DNA from: Mycobacterium branderi
GTDB lineage: Bacteria > Actinomycetota > Actinomycetes > Mycobacteriales > Mycobacteriaceae
Direction: 5' to 3'
DNA length: 64,000 bases
Assembly: GCF_010728725.1 (NCBI RefSeq)
Contig: NZ_AP022606.1
Span: 2,046,001 to 2,110,000, forward strand
Positions 1-9,580 of this stretch are shown here, piece by piece (within the stretch, counting starts at the first letter, position 1; each line of letters begins with the position of its first letter). Under the pieces are notes generated by a model. It had not been told where the DNA came from. It made no database searches and saw only the letters and a list, made by a program, of their open reading frames with translations. A program made the position numbers and the translations under genes.

Positions 1-773
1 TCGGAGGCCTCGACCGCCAACTTGGGATGTGGTTGATGAGGTGAGCCGCCGCCACTGGCCATCGACAGGCGCCGACGCTCGGCGTAACCGGCCTTCTGTG
101 CCCGCCGGGTGGCGTCGTCGAGCGATACGTTGCCGGCCGGAACGCTGTAGTTCGCGGTCCGCTGGAACACCACCAGCTGCGCCGCCTGTTCAGCGATGCA
201 CGGAATCGCTTGAATGCCAGAGGATCCGGTGCCGACCACACCGACCCGTTTGCCGGTGAAATCCACACCGTCGTGCGGCCAGCGCGCGGTGTGGTACACC
301 TCGCCGGCGAACGACTCCAGTCCCTCGATCGCCGGGATGTTCGCGTTCGACAGTGGACCGACGGCCAGCACGCAGAACCGGGCGGACACCACGTCGCCTG
401 CGTCCGTGTGAACGTTCCATCGCAGCGCGGCCTCGTCGAGGACCATGTCGGTGACCTTGGTGTTGAACTTGATGTGGCGTCTCAGGTCGAACCGGTCGGC
501 GACGTGGTTGAGGTAGGACAGGATTTCGGGCTGGGTCGCGTACTTCTCGCTCCAGTCCCAGTCCTGCTGCAGGTCGTCGTCGAAGGAGTACGAGTAGTCC
601 ACGCTCTCGACGTCGCAGCGCGCACCCGGATAGCGGTTCCAGTACCAGACACCCCCCACACCGTCGGCCGCTTCGAACGCCTGCACCGACAGCCCGTCAC
701 GATGGAATCGGTGCACGGCGTAGAGGCCGGCAAATCCGGCGCCGACCACCACCACGTCGACAGTCTGGGTCAT
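1..773 (-). CDS. Baeyer-Villiger-type FAD monooxygenase, 3' end outside window
   Basis: The first 257 residues of a class B flavoprotein monooxygenase are present; the gene runs off the left edge. The N-terminus carries an FAD-binding Rossmann motif (GAGFAGL, about residues 11-17), followed by the GGVWYWNRYPGARCD block and the Baeyer-Villiger fingerprint FAGEVYHTARWP. A second nucleotide-binding motif, GVVGTGSSGIQ, is typical for NADPH. Such enzymes insert oxygen next to a ketone and often act on steroids or cyclic ketones. The gene is divergent from the SDR at 905, with 131 bp between the two starts, so a shared promoter region is plausible. Substrate is not predictable. Confidence 0.93.
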   Translation of the reverse strand, partial: MTQTVDVVVVGAGFAGLYAVHRFHRDGLSVQAFEAADGVGGVWYWNRYPGARCDVESVDYSYSFDDDLQQDWDWSEKYATQPEILSYLNHVADRFDLRRHIKFNTKVTDMVLDEAALRWNVHTDAGDVVSARFCVLAVGPLSNANIPAIEGLESFAGEVYHTARWPHDGVDFTGKRVGVVGTGSSGIQAIPCIAEQAAQLVVFQRTANYSVPAGNVSLDDATRRAQKAGYAERRRLSMASGGGSPHQPHPKLAVEAS

Positions 774-808
774 GGGCATCGACGGTACGAGCCGCACCGC
801 CGCCGTAG

Positions 809-1675
<867 letters not shown>

Positions 1676-1696
1676 TTTCGACCGACGGGAGATGAG

Positions 1697-2487
1697 ATGA
1701 AGCGCCTGCAGGGCCACCGGATCCTGGTGACCGGCGCGGCGTCGGGGATCGGCCGGGCCACCGCGCTGCGACTGCTGGACGAGGGCGCTGCCGTGGTCGG
1801 CGCGGACGTCGCGGCCGACGGTCTGCAGAAGACCGTCGCGCAGGCGCAGGAGAGCGCACCGACGACCGGCTGACCACCGTGGAGATGAACATCGGTGACG
1901 AGAGCTCGGTGATCGGCGGGGTGCGATCCGCCGTCGACGCGCTGGGCGGCCTGGACTCACTGGTCAACGCGGCCGGCATCCTGCGTGCCTCGCACACCCA
2001 CGACACCACGCTGGAGTTGTGGAATCAGGTCGTCGGCGTCAACCTCACCGGCACGTTCCTGGTGGTCCGCGAGGCGCTGCCGGCGCTGCTGGAAAACCCG
2101 CGCAGCGCGATCGTGAACTTCAGCTCGACGTCGGCGAGCTTCGCACACCCCTACATGGCGGCCTACGCCGCCAGCAAGGGCGGTGTCCAATCTTTCACCC
2201 ACGCGCTGGCGCTCGAGTACGGCAAGCAGGGTGTGCGCGCGGTGTGTGTGGCGCCGGGCAGCATCAAGTCCGGTATCACCGACACCACAGCCGGATACCT
2301 TCCACCGGACTCCGACTGGTCGCTGCTGGCCAAGCTGTCGCCGATCTTGCCCACCTCACTGGAATCCAGCGGTGCCCCGATGGCCGATCCCGCGGCGGTG
2401 GCCGGGGTGATCGCGATGTTGGTGTCCGACGACGGTGCGTTCATCACCGGGACCGAGATCCGCATCGACGGCGGCACCCACGCATGA
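1697..2487 (+). pseudogene. Short-chain dehydrogenase with internal frameshift
   Basis: Two reading frames together make one complete SDR of about 262 residues. The first frame (ATG 1697) gives the cofactor motif TGAASGIG and then stops at TGA 1871-1873. The second frame, readable from about 1852, continues with VNAAGIL, the catalytic FSSTSAS and YAASKGG motifs, and IDGGTHA at the end. The join lies in a GAGAG run near 1850-1854; removing one AG dinucleotide restores a smooth reading (AQERTDDRLTTVEMN). This may be a true mutation or a sequencing or assembly error. The downstream part has its own possible GTG at 1879 but would lack the cofactor-binding fold. Confidence 0.82.
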
Positions 2488-2540
2488 TGCGCGCCGGCGA
2501 CGATGCAAAGCGAAGCGACGAGGAGGAGCGGCGCAGGTGA
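2484..2540 (+). repeat. MIRU-like interspersed repeat, copy 1
   Basis: A 57-bp element encodes a mini-ORF (MMRAGDDAKRSDEEERRR) that starts on the stop codon of the SDR and ends on the GTG start of the hydrolase. A close copy lies at 9577-9633 in the same position between two genes. The GACGATGCA...AGCGA...GAGGAGGAG core matches what I recall of mycobacterial interspersed repetitive units, which insert at overlapping stop/start codons. The GAGGAGGAG stretch (about 2519-2527) supplies a Shine-Dalgarno sequence for the gene at 2537. Confidence 0.8.
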
Positions 2541-3406
2541 CGCCGGACGTCAGCTACGAGGCAACGCTTCGCGAAATCGCGACCGACGCCGGGGTGCTGC
2601 GCTATCACGAGGCCGGTGACGGCCCTGCGCTGCTGATGCTGCACGGCTCCGGTCCCGGTGTGACGGGATGGCGCAATTTCCGGGGTGTGCTTCCCGCTTT
2701 CGCCGAGTATTTCCGTTGCCTGATCCTGGAATTCCCGGGTTTCGGCGTCAGCGACGACTTCGGCGGCCACCCGATGCTCACCGCGTTCGACGCCGTGGTC
2801 CGGTTCGTCGACGCCCTCGGCCTGGACACCGTCGACATCGTCGGCAACTCGATGGGCGGTGGCGTCGCGATTAACTACGCGGTCGCACACCCGGACAAGG
2901 TGCGCCGGCTGGTGACCATCGGCGGTATCGGCCGCAATATCTTCAGCCCTGGCCCGGCGGAAGGCATCAGGTTGTTGCAGGAGTTCACCGAGGATCCCAC
3001 CCGCGAGCGGCTGGTCCGGTGGCTGAATTCGATGGTCTACCACCCGGAGACGGTGACGGAGGAACTCATCGAGGAACGCTGGCGCGACGCGACCCGGCCG
3101 GAGACGCTCGCCGCCGCGCGGCGGATGTACGGGAAGGCCGCGTTCGAGCAGATGGTCGCGGCCATGGACTCCTCGAAGGGGCCGCAGCCGTGGGCGATCA
3201 TGCACCGGATCAAGGCGCCGATGTTGATCACCTGGGGTCGCGACGACCGGGTGAGCCCGCTGGACATGGCGCTTATCCCGATGCGGACGGCCCCGAACGC
3301 CGAGCTGCACGTCTTCCCGAACTGCGGGCATTGGACCATGATCGAGGCCAAGGAAGCGTTCGAGAGCACGGTGCTGGCATTCCTGCTTCGTGCGGACGGC
3401 GCCTGA
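2537..3406 (+). CDS. Alpha/beta hydrolase, meta-cleavage product hydrolase type (HsaD/BphD-like)
   Basis: A 289-residue alpha/beta hydrolase. The HGSGPG oxyanion motif (36-41) is characteristic of C-C bond hydrolases acting on ring-cleavage products. The nucleophile is Ser105 in GNSMGG. The acid lies in WGRDDRV and the catalytic His in NCGHW near the C-terminus. The start is GTG 2537, which overlaps the stop of the MIRU-like mini-ORF (GTGA) and follows a GAGGAGGAG ribosome-binding site at a spacing of about nine bases. No extradiol dioxygenase is seen nearby, so it may cleave a different 1,5-diketone-like substrate than HsaD does. It precedes the IclR gene by 21 bp. Confidence 0.88.
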   Translation: MTPDVSYEATLREIATDAGVLRYHEAGDGPALLMLHGSGPGVTGWRNFRGVLPAFAEYFRCLILEFPGFGVSDDFGGHPMLTAFDAVVRFVDALGLDTVDIVGNSMGGGVAINYAVAHPDKVRRLVTIGGIGRNIFSPGPAEGIRLLQEFTEDPTRERLVRWLNSMVYHPETVTEELIEERWRDATRPETLAAARRMYGKAAFEQMVAAMDSSKGPQPWAIMHRIKAPMLITWGRDDRVSPLDMALIPMRTAPNAELHVFPNCGHWTMIEAKEAFESTVLAFLLRADGA

Positions 3407-3427
3407 ACAACAGTCGGGAGGCCAGCG

Positions 3428-4273
3428 ATGTCGGCTGCTGACACGGCGACATCGATGGTGGCGCGGGTCGCGCTGATCATGAACGTGTTCGACGAGCCTG
3501 GCAGGCGGTTGCGCCTGGACCAGGTGGTCACCCGCACCGGCCTGCCCCGGTCCTCCGTCCACCGGATCCTCAAGCAGTTGGAATCCGCGGGACTGTTCCA
3601 ACGCCGCCCCGACGGATACTGCCTCGCGGCCTCCCCACTGCCGCGAACACAGATGGTCGATCACTCCCAGCTGCGCGGCGCGGCGTCCCGCACACTCGAG
3701 CGCCTCCACGCGGACACGGGTCTGGTGGTTCATCTGGGGGTGTTGTTCGGACGAGACGTGGTCTATCTGGACAAGGTCGCCGGGCGGAGCGGGGTTTTGG
3801 TGCCGACCCGCGTCGCGGGCCACACTCCGGCGCATGCCAGCGCACTGGGCAAAGCAATGCTGGCCCAACTTCCCGCCGAAGAAGTGGATGCGGTCGTCGG
3901 GGAACGGCTCGAGAAACGCACCCGGGCCACGATCGCCAACCTGGCGACATTGCACCAAGAACTGGCGCGAATTCGGTCAAGGCACGGATTGGCCTACGAC
4001 ACTGAGGAATTGGCGATCGGTCTGTGCAGCGTCGCGGCGCCGATCCGAACTTCCGACGATGGGATAGCGGGTCTGTCACTGACGGGCGCGGTCCCGATGA
4101 ACCGGCTGCAGCGAACCGCTCCGTTCGTCCTTCGCGCCGCACGGCGCATATCTCAGCAGTTGGGCGGAACCGATCCCGAAGCGGCGGTGAGCGGTTCGCA
4201 ACCAACCGTCAGCGACACCGACAGCATGCTGTCGCGTGTTCTTCGCACGCTGACATCCGACGCGTGGGTCTGA
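3428..4273 (+). CDS. IclR-family transcriptional regulator
   Basis: A 281-residue regulator. The N-terminal winged helix-turn-helix (about residues 8-65, with LDQVVTRTGLPRSSVHRILKQL as its recognition region) is followed by the IclR effector domain, which contains THASALGKAML-like sequence (PAHASALGKAML) and the VAAPI segment. IclR proteins bind small aromatic or carboxylic ligands and control adjacent catabolic operons. Here the gene ends the forward operon (SDR, SDR, hydrolase) and is convergent with the flavin enzyme at 4281, with only 7 bp between stops. Its likely targets are these neighbours, by inference from position. Confidence 0.92.
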   Translation: MSAADTATSMVARVALIMNVFDEPGRRLRLDQVVTRTGLPRSSVHRILKQLESAGLFQRRPDGYCLAASPLPRTQMVDHSQLRGAASRTLERLHADTGLVVHLGVLFGRDVVYLDKVAGRSGVLVPTRVAGHTPAHASALGKAMLAQLPAEEVDAVVGERLEKRTRATIANLATLHQELARIRSRHGLAYDTEELAIGLCSVAAPIRTSDDGIAGLSLTGAVPMNRLQRTAPFVLRAARRISQQLGGTDPEAAVSGSQPTVSDTDSMLSRVLRTLTSDAWV

Positions 4274-4280
4274 TCGCCGC

Positions 4281-5378
4281 TCACAAGATGAAAGCGTCGA
4301 CTTTCAGCCCGAATGCGAACTGGCCGGCCACCGACAGCACCCGTTCGACGTCGTTGGCGACGTGCATCTGCGCGGTTTGCACGTCGCGCCACACTCGCTC
4401 CACCAGTTCGCCGTCGACATCGGGCGCGAGCAACCGGATCGCCGCCATCGCGCGCTCGAACGCTACTACCTGGTCTCGCCGTGACCGCAGCATCAGCTCC
4501 GCCTCAGGGGTGGCGTCGGCGCGGGCGCAGTCCATGAGCTCGGCCACATTGCGGCGCATTTGAAGCACTGACAGCTCCAAATCGGCGTCGGCCATCGCGA
4601 CGGCACTCAACGGGTGGCTGACCTCCGGATGCCGCGCGGTCAGCATGCCCAGCGCGGCGCCGAGAACCGGCGCAGTGCCGGTGTGGGTGTACAAGATTGG
4701 CTGCGGAAGCCGGTACAGCGGGGCAAGCCTGCTCCGCTGGTCGGGACTGACCCATCCGAACGTGCGATAGCCCGGCACGATGGCACCGGCGACCACGACG
4801 TCGTGTGCGCCAATTCCGCGTAGTCCCAACCCATTCCAATTCGCCTCGACCACGTAATCATGTCGTGGCACCAGGGCGACGACGAAGTCTTGGGCAGCGC
4901 CGTCGTCTCCGACAACCAATGCGCCGGCCATCAGCCACGAGGCGTGATCGATGCCCGTGCAATGGCTCCAGCGTCCCGACAACCGGAAGTCGCCGTTCAC
5001 GCGCTCCAGTCGTCCGGTCGGGGCATACGACGCGCACAGCAAGGCCCGCCGGTCGGAATCCCAGACGTCGTGCTGCGCCCGTTCGTCGAACAGCGCAAGA
5101 TGCCAGGTGCTGACCCCGAGCATCCCGGCCAACCAGCCCGTGGACGTGCACGCCGCCGATATCTCGCGCGTGGCCGCCAGATAATCATCCGGTTCGCCTT
5201 CCAGGCCGCCGAACGAGGTGGGCTGCAGCATCGAGAAGAATCCGGCCTCCTGCAGACGTGCGACGGTGCCGGGGTCGACTGCGCCGTTTCGATCGACATC
5301 GGCGGCGGCCTCGGCGATCGCGGGAAGCAGCGCACGGACCGCGGTCAGCACACTCTCGGCCTTCGCCATGGATACCAT
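4281..5378 (-). CDS. Acyl-CoA dehydrogenase-like flavin monooxygenase (HsaA-type)
   Basis: A protein of about 365 residues in the acyl-CoA dehydrogenase fold, subgroup of flavin-dependent hydroxylases such as HsaA. Family features are the N-terminal helical region ending in GFFSMLQPTSFGG, an ISAACTSTGWLAGML helix, the middle beta domain (FRLSGRWSHCTGID) and the C-terminal VERVWRDVQTAQMH helices. HsaA-type enzymes hydroxylate phenolic or steroid-ring substrates with reduced flavin from a partner reductase; none is visible nearby. Start is uncertain among ATG 5381, 5378 and 5369; a GGGA at about 5387-5390 fits 5378 best. It is divergent from a paralogue at 5402. Confidence 0.85.
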   Translation of the reverse strand: MVSMAKAESVLTAVRALLPAIAEAAADVDRNGAVDPGTVARLQEAGFFSMLQPTSFGGLEGEPDDYLAATREISAACTSTGWLAGMLGVSTWHLALFDERAQHDVWDSDRRALLCASYAPTGRLERVNGDFRLSGRWSHCTGIDHASWLMAGALVVGDDGAAQDFVVALVPRHDYVVEANWNGLGLRGIGAHDVVVAGAIVPGYRTFGWVSPDQRSRLAPLYRLPQPILYTHTGTAPVLGAALGMLTARHPEVSHPLSAVAMADADLELSVLQMRRNVAELMDCARADATPEAELMLRSRRDQVVAFERAMAAIRLLAPDVDGELVERVWRDVQTAQMHVANDVERVLSVAGQFAFGLKVDAFIL

Positions 5379-5401
5379 CATTGCGTCCCGAGGAGGTCTG
5401 C

Positions 5402-6433
5402 ATGGCCGAACCGTCCGCTGTGGCGCGCGAGATACTCGACGTGGTGACGCCGATGGCCGCCCGCCAGATCGGTGAGCGTGCGTTTGCAGACGAATTGATC
5501 GCAGGATTGCGGGATTCGGGCGTCTGGCGGATACTCCAACCGGTCCAATACGGCGGGCGCGCAATGGCCCCCGAGGAATTCATCTCCGTGGTGTGCGCGC
5601 TCGCCGCGATCGACGGGTCGATCGGTTGGCTTACCGCAATGTTCAACGTGGCGACCTACCACGTTGCCGGTTTGCCGCATGGGGTGGCCGACGAGGTTTG
5701 GAACTCTGGCGGCAGATCGCTGGTGACCGCCTGCTATCGGCCCGAGGGACAACTGGTTCGAAGCGCCGAGGGTCCGCGGCTGACCGGTCGGTGGGCCGCG
5801 ATCGCCGGCGCTGAACTCGCGGACTGGGTGTTGCTGACGGCCCTCGACGACGGCGGTCGCTGCTGCGTCCTGGTGCCGCGGCAAGAGGTCCAGCTCGCAC
5901 CCGCCGCGAGCTCAAACGGGTTGCGGGGAGCCGGAATCTGTCACGTGTCGGTCTCCGGGTTGGGGGTTGACGAGCGGCGTATCTTCCAAAGCGCGTGTGC
6001 CAGTGGGCAAGTCGACACGAATCCGCCTATCCCGGTGGTGGTCGGTGCCGGCGCGGCCGCGGTAGTGGTTGGCGCGGCCGACGGTGTCTGGCGGGTACAC
6101 GTCGACCAAGTGCGTGAACGACTCGCCGCCTCCTACGGCAGTGAGGAGGTGACCGATCGGATGTCGTCGACGGTGCAGGTGGCCCGGGCGGCCTCCGACA
6201 TCGACGCCGCCAACCTGCAACTGGCGACCACGCTGCAGGCCGAAAGTCGCCACGCCGCGGCGGTGGCCCAGCGGCAGGCCGTCGTTCGGGCGCGTGACAC
6301 CGCCGATCGGCTGCTGGGCTGCAGCCGGCGGCACGCGCTGGATGCGTCAGACCCGGTTGCTCGGCTCTGGCAGGACGTCCACGCCGGCTGCCGTCTTGCC
6401 CTCGGCCTGCTCGACGGACTCGACCCCAACTGA
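5402..6433 (+). CDS. Acyl-CoA dehydrogenase-like flavin enzyme (HsaA-type), paralogue
   Basis: A 343-residue member of the same family as the divergent gene at 4281. Visible landmarks are SGVWRILQPVQYGG, AAIDGSIGWLTAMFN, LTGRWAAIAGAE and VARLWQDVHAG at the C-terminus. The start ATG 5402 follows a strong GAGGAGG site (5390-5396). The two divergent proteins share this order of motifs but differ clearly in sequence, so they may form a heteromer or act on successive intermediates. Its last 87 bp overlap the 3' end of the opposite-strand WS/DGAT gene. Confidence 0.85.
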   Translation: MAEPSAVAREILDVVTPMAARQIGERAFADELIAGLRDSGVWRILQPVQYGGRAMAPEEFISVVCALAAIDGSIGWLTAMFNVATYHVAGLPHGVADEVWNSGGRSLVTACYRPEGQLVRSAEGPRLTGRWAAIAGAELADWVLLTALDDGGRCCVLVPRQEVQLAPAASSNGLRGAGICHVSVSGLGVDERRIFQSACASGQVDTNPPIPVVVGAGAAAVVVGAADGVWRVHVDQVRERLAASYGSEEVTDRMSSTVQVARAASDIDAANLQLATTLQAESRHAAAVAQRQAVVRARDTADRLLGCSRRHALDASDPVARLWQDVHAGCRLALGLLDGLDPN

Positions 6434-7816
6434 CGCCCGCTCGGCCAACTCGGCGAGTGCTCGCGGCAGCCCGTCCGCGATTTCCCACGGGTCGGCCACA
6501 TGGTCACCACAGGTGAGCACGCCGATGGTCATCTGGTCTTCGTAGCTCCAGCCGGTGAAGTTCAGACCCATCGGGAAGACCAGCGGGCCGGTCGAGATGA
6601 GCTGTTCGATCGGCGCTCCGCCCCAATAGAGCCGACGCTGTGGACCCCTCATGTTCGAGGCGATCAGGCTGAATGTCGGTCGGTGGCTCATCCGTTCGCC
6701 GACGAGCGGCAATGCGCGGGAATAGAACCAGAACAGCGGCCAGTACTCCATCCAGTCGTGCTGGAGCAAGGCATCTCGTTCGGCCTGCACCTCACGGGCG
6801 GTTCGGGTGGCCGCGGCAATCGCGGTGAGGCGTTCGACGGGATCGGCGATGTTGGTGGCAAGCAGGACGTTCCACCGCGCGACGTGATTGCCCCACCCGA
6901 TCTCGGCGCCGGGCGGTCGCATGGATACCGGCACTACCGCGGTCAGCGTTTCGGCGGGAAGTTCTGCGTGCCGGTCCAGGAACTCGCGAAGGGCCCCGCT
7001 GCAGCATGCCAGGAACACGTCATTCACCGTGACGCCCAACGTTTTTGTCACCTGTTTGATCGTTTGCATGTCGCAGCGTTGATAGGCGAACCGGCGGTCG
7101 GAGGTCAGCGGCGCGTTGAACCGCGCCCCGGGGGCGGCAAAGGCGGCGGCATAGCCGGGCTTGCCGGCCTTTTGGCGGCGCCGGATGGTGCGGGTGACAC
7201 GGGCGGTGCGAGCGATGATGCGGGGGAAACCGAACAGCGCGGCGAGCTGATGCCGCATTACCAGCGGGAGCCAGATCCAGGGCGCGGGGCGCCGCTCGTT
7301 CGGCAACGGCGTGACGGCCGGCTCCGGCAACCGAGCCTGGGGGTCGGTGCTGTACATGGTCTCGAGGAGATGCAGCGAGGCCATGCCGTCGGCGACGGCA
7401 TGATGAATCTTCAAGACCAGCGCGATCCGTCCGCCGGCCAGGCCGTCGACGTACCACAGCTGCCACGGCGGGCGGCCGCGATCGAGTCGGGGCTCGAAGA
7501 TCGCGCTGATCGTCGCCGCGAGTTCCCGATCCCCTCCCGGTGCCGCGGCGGCGACTCGCTTGACGTGGTAGTCGATGTCGAGCCGGGGCCGCGAGATCCA
7601 CCATGGCCGACCGAACCGCAGTCGCGGCATCAGCAGCTGCCACTGCAAGGGCTCGATGCGATCGACCATGCCCTGCGCAGCGGCTTTCACGCGTTCGAAC
7701 GTGATCGGCGTGTGGCCGCGGGCCGGGTCGAGCACCACCGCCTTGATCGTGTGCTGCGGTTGCACGTCGTTTTCCCATGCCAGAAAACTGTTGTCTTCGC
7801 CCTTCAAACGGCGCAT
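6347..7816 (-). CDS. WS/DGAT-family acyltransferase
   Basis: A 489-residue wax ester synthase/diacylglycerol acyltransferase. The catalytic HHxxxDG motif is present as HHAVADG, and the N-terminus (MRRLKGEDNSFLAWEN) fits the family's conserved start. These enzymes transfer acyl groups from acyl-CoA to diacylglycerol or long-chain alcohols at the membrane face and build storage lipid. The start ATG 7816 is preceded by AGGTGAA. Its 3' end overlaps the flavin enzyme gene by 87 bp on the opposite strand. It is divergent from the acyl-CoA ligase gene, which could supply its acyl-CoA. A second paralogue lies at 12176. Confidence 0.92.
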   Translation of the reverse strand: MRRLKGEDNSFLAWENDVQPQHTIKAVVLDPARGHTPITFERVKAAAQGMVDRIEPLQWQLLMPRLRFGRPWWISRPRLDIDYHVKRVAAAAPGGDRELAATISAIFEPRLDRGRPPWQLWYVDGLAGGRIALVLKIHHAVADGMASLHLLETMYSTDPQARLPEPAVTPLPNERRPAPWIWLPLVMRHQLAALFGFPRIIARTARVTRTIRRRQKAGKPGYAAAFAAPGARFNAPLTSDRRFAYQRCDMQTIKQVTKTLGVTVNDVFLACCSGALREFLDRHAELPAETLTAVVPVSMRPPGAEIGWGNHVARWNVLLATNIADPVERLTAIAAATRTAREVQAERDALLQHDWMEYWPLFWFYSRALPLVGERMSHRPTFSLIASNMRGPQRRLYWGGAPIEQLISTGPLVFPMGLNFTGWSYEDQMTIGVLTCGDHVADPWEIADGLPRALAELAERASVGVESVEQAEGKTAAGVDVLPEPSNRV

Positions 7817-7835
7817 GTTTCACCTCATTCGTGGG

Positions 7836-7857
7836 TGCCGCCTCCGCGGGCGGCACG
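7836..7857. promoter_or_regulatory. Inverted repeat between divergent WS/DGAT and fadD genes
   Basis: GTGCCGCC and GGCGGCAC form a perfect 8-bp inverted repeat around a 6-nt centre, 20 bp upstream of the WS/DGAT start. In RNA this would be a stable hairpin in the leader. It may be a structure or a protein site; nothing in the sequence decides. Confidence 0.4.
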
Positions 7858-7895
7858 TGGCATGAGTCACTTCTACGCGGGAAGTGTGGGCGAAA

Positions 7896-7908
7896 AGACA
7901 ACTTGTCT
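7896..7908. promoter_or_regulatory. 13-bp palindrome (AGACAA-C-TTGTCT), candidate operator
   Basis: A perfect palindrome of two 6-bp arms around one base lies in the intergenic region between the divergent WS/DGAT and acyl-CoA ligase genes. This position and size fit a dimeric repressor site. The cognate regulator is unknown. Confidence 0.4.
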
Positions 7909-7963
7909 CGTCCAGTGAGACTCGGCGGTGATCAGCGCCCGCAGCCGCCCTACGTTTCGCTGC

Positions 7964-9580
7964 ATGACGCGGTTGCAACGACTCAGGGTGACTGCCCGCA
8001 GCATCAAGGTGCTGCGCGAGGCCGGCCTGTCCGGAGGTCTCATGGACGGGATCAGGTCCGCCACATTGGTGCGCAAGTACGGGGGGTTCGCCGGAGTTAT
8101 CGAGGCCGCGGCGGTGCGGAACACCGACGCCATTGCGATCAGCGACGAATTCGGCGACGTGACATTCGCCGAACTCAACGGCCGCGTCAACGCGCTGGCT
8201 CGGGCGTGGACGGCGCGGCGGATCGGCCCGGGCGATGTCATCGCGATGCTGTGCCGCGATCACCGCGGGCTGATCACCGTGCTCGCGGCGGCGAACAAAG
8301 TCGGTGCCCAGCTGCTGCTGATGAACACCGGGTTCGCCAAGCCCCAGCTCGCCGACGTTGCCCGGCGCGAACAGGTGTCCGTTCTGGTCTACGACGAGGA
8401 GTTCACCGAACTGCTCGGGGCGATCGATCCCGGCGTGCGTCGATTCGTCAGCTATCGCACCGCCGGCACAGAACGAGGTGTCGACGAGTCACTCGAGGGG
8501 TTGATCCGATCGACATCCACTGAACCCGTTGCGCCGCCGGACAAACCCGGCGGTCTGACGCTGCTGACCAGCGGCACGACCGGCACACCGAAGGGCGCGC
8601 CGCGCGGCAAGACCTCGCCGCTGTTCTCCGCGCAGCTACTGGACCGGGTGCCGCGCCGGCGCGACGAAACCTGCATGCTGGCCGCACCGATCTTTCACGG
8701 CACCGGGCTGGGGCAAGCGGTCCTGTCACTGGCCCTGGGGAACCGGCTGGTATTGCGCCGCAAGTTCGATCCTGAAGCGACGCTGGCGGCGATCGAATCT
8801 TATCGGTGCAACGTGCTCGTTGTCGTGCCCACCATGTTGCAGCGAATCTTGGCGCTGCCCAAAGACATTCGCGATCGCTACGATACGTCGTCGTTGCGGA
8901 TCGTCTTCGCATCGGGGTCGGCCATGCCGCCCGACTTGGTCCGTCGGGCGCTGGACGAGTTCGGCCCGGTGCTCTACAACCTCTACGGCTCAACCGAACT
9001 CGCGGTCATGACCGTCGCTATGCCCGAGGACCTGCTGCACGATCCCCGCACGGCCGGACGGCCCCCGGTGGGCTGCGCTGTCCGGTTATACGACGCGCAG
9101 GGCAAGCGGATCACCGCACCGGGAGAAATCGGCCGCATCTTTGCCGGCAGCAATATCAGCTTTTCCGGCTACACCGACGGGCGGAAGAAGGACGTCATCG
9201 ACGGCCTGCTCAGCAGCGGCGACGTCGGTCACTTCGACGAGACGGGCCGGCTCTACGTCGACGGCCGCGACGACGACATGGTGATCTCCGGCGGCGAGAA
9301 CGTCTACCCGCTCGAGGTAGAGAACCTGATCTGTGGCCACCCGGATGTGGCGGAAGCCGCGGTACTCGGGGTCGACGATCCCGACTTCGGCCAACGTCTC
9401 AAGGCGTATGTGGTCCGCGTCGAGGGCTCCACCGTCGACGCCGACGGGATCAAGGACTACGTGCGGGCAAACCTGGCCCGCTACAAGGTCCCCCGGGACG
9501 TCGAATTTCTCGACGTACTTCCGCGCAACGCCACCGGCAAGCTGCTGCGCGGCCAGCTGACGGGCGGCGGAGTCAAATGA
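7964..9580 (+). CDS. Fatty-acid--CoA ligase (FadD2/FadD12-like)
   Basis: An ANL-superfamily adenylate-forming ligase of about 538 residues. The P-loop motif LLTSGTTGTPKGAPR, the NLYGSTE motif, the YVDGRDDDMVISGGENVYP hinge and the C-terminal PRNATGKLLR lysine motif are all present. It converts a carboxylic acid to its CoA thioester through an acyl-AMP. An in-frame GTG at 7928 would add 12 residues; neither start has a clear Shine-Dalgarno. The PKGAPR variant recalls FadD2/FadD12, but the substrate is not known. It leads a tightly packed operon (esterase, two SDRs) and ends on a MIRU-like repeat. Confidence 0.9.
   Translation: MTRLQRLRVTARSIKVLREAGLSGGLMDGIRSATLVRKYGGFAGVIEAAAVRNTDAIAISDEFGDVTFAELNGRVNALARAWTARRIGPGDVIAMLCRDHRGLITVLAAANKVGAQLLLMNTGFAKPQLADVARREQVSVLVYDEEFTELLGAIDPGVRRFVSYRTAGTERGVDESLEGLIRSTSTEPVAPPDKPGGLTLLTSGTTGTPKGAPRGKTSPLFSAQLLDRVPRRRDETCMLAAPIFHGTGLGQAVLSLALGNRLVLRRKFDPEATLAAIESYRCNVLVVVPTMLQRILALPKDIRDRYDTSSLRIVFASGSAMPPDLVRRALDEFGPVLYNLYGSTELAVMTVAMPEDLLHDPRTAGRPPVGCAVRLYDAQGKRITAPGEIGRIFAGSNISFSGYTDGRKKDVIDGLLSSGDVGHFDETGRLYVDGRDDDMVISGGENVYPLEVENLICGHPDVAEAAVLGVDDPDFGQRLKAYVVRVEGSTVDADGIKDYVRANLARYKVPRDVEFLDVLPRNATGKLLRGQLTGGGVK

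Noticed and set aside
2444-3958. Antisense ORF of 504 codons opposite the hydrolase and IclR genes
   Set aside because: Same reason: composition is that of a shadow frame and both sense genes have complete motifs.
6500-7918. Plus-strand ORF opposite the WS/DGAT gene
   Set aside because: The minus strand encodes a full acyltransferase with HHxxxDG; the plus-strand product has no recognisable domain.
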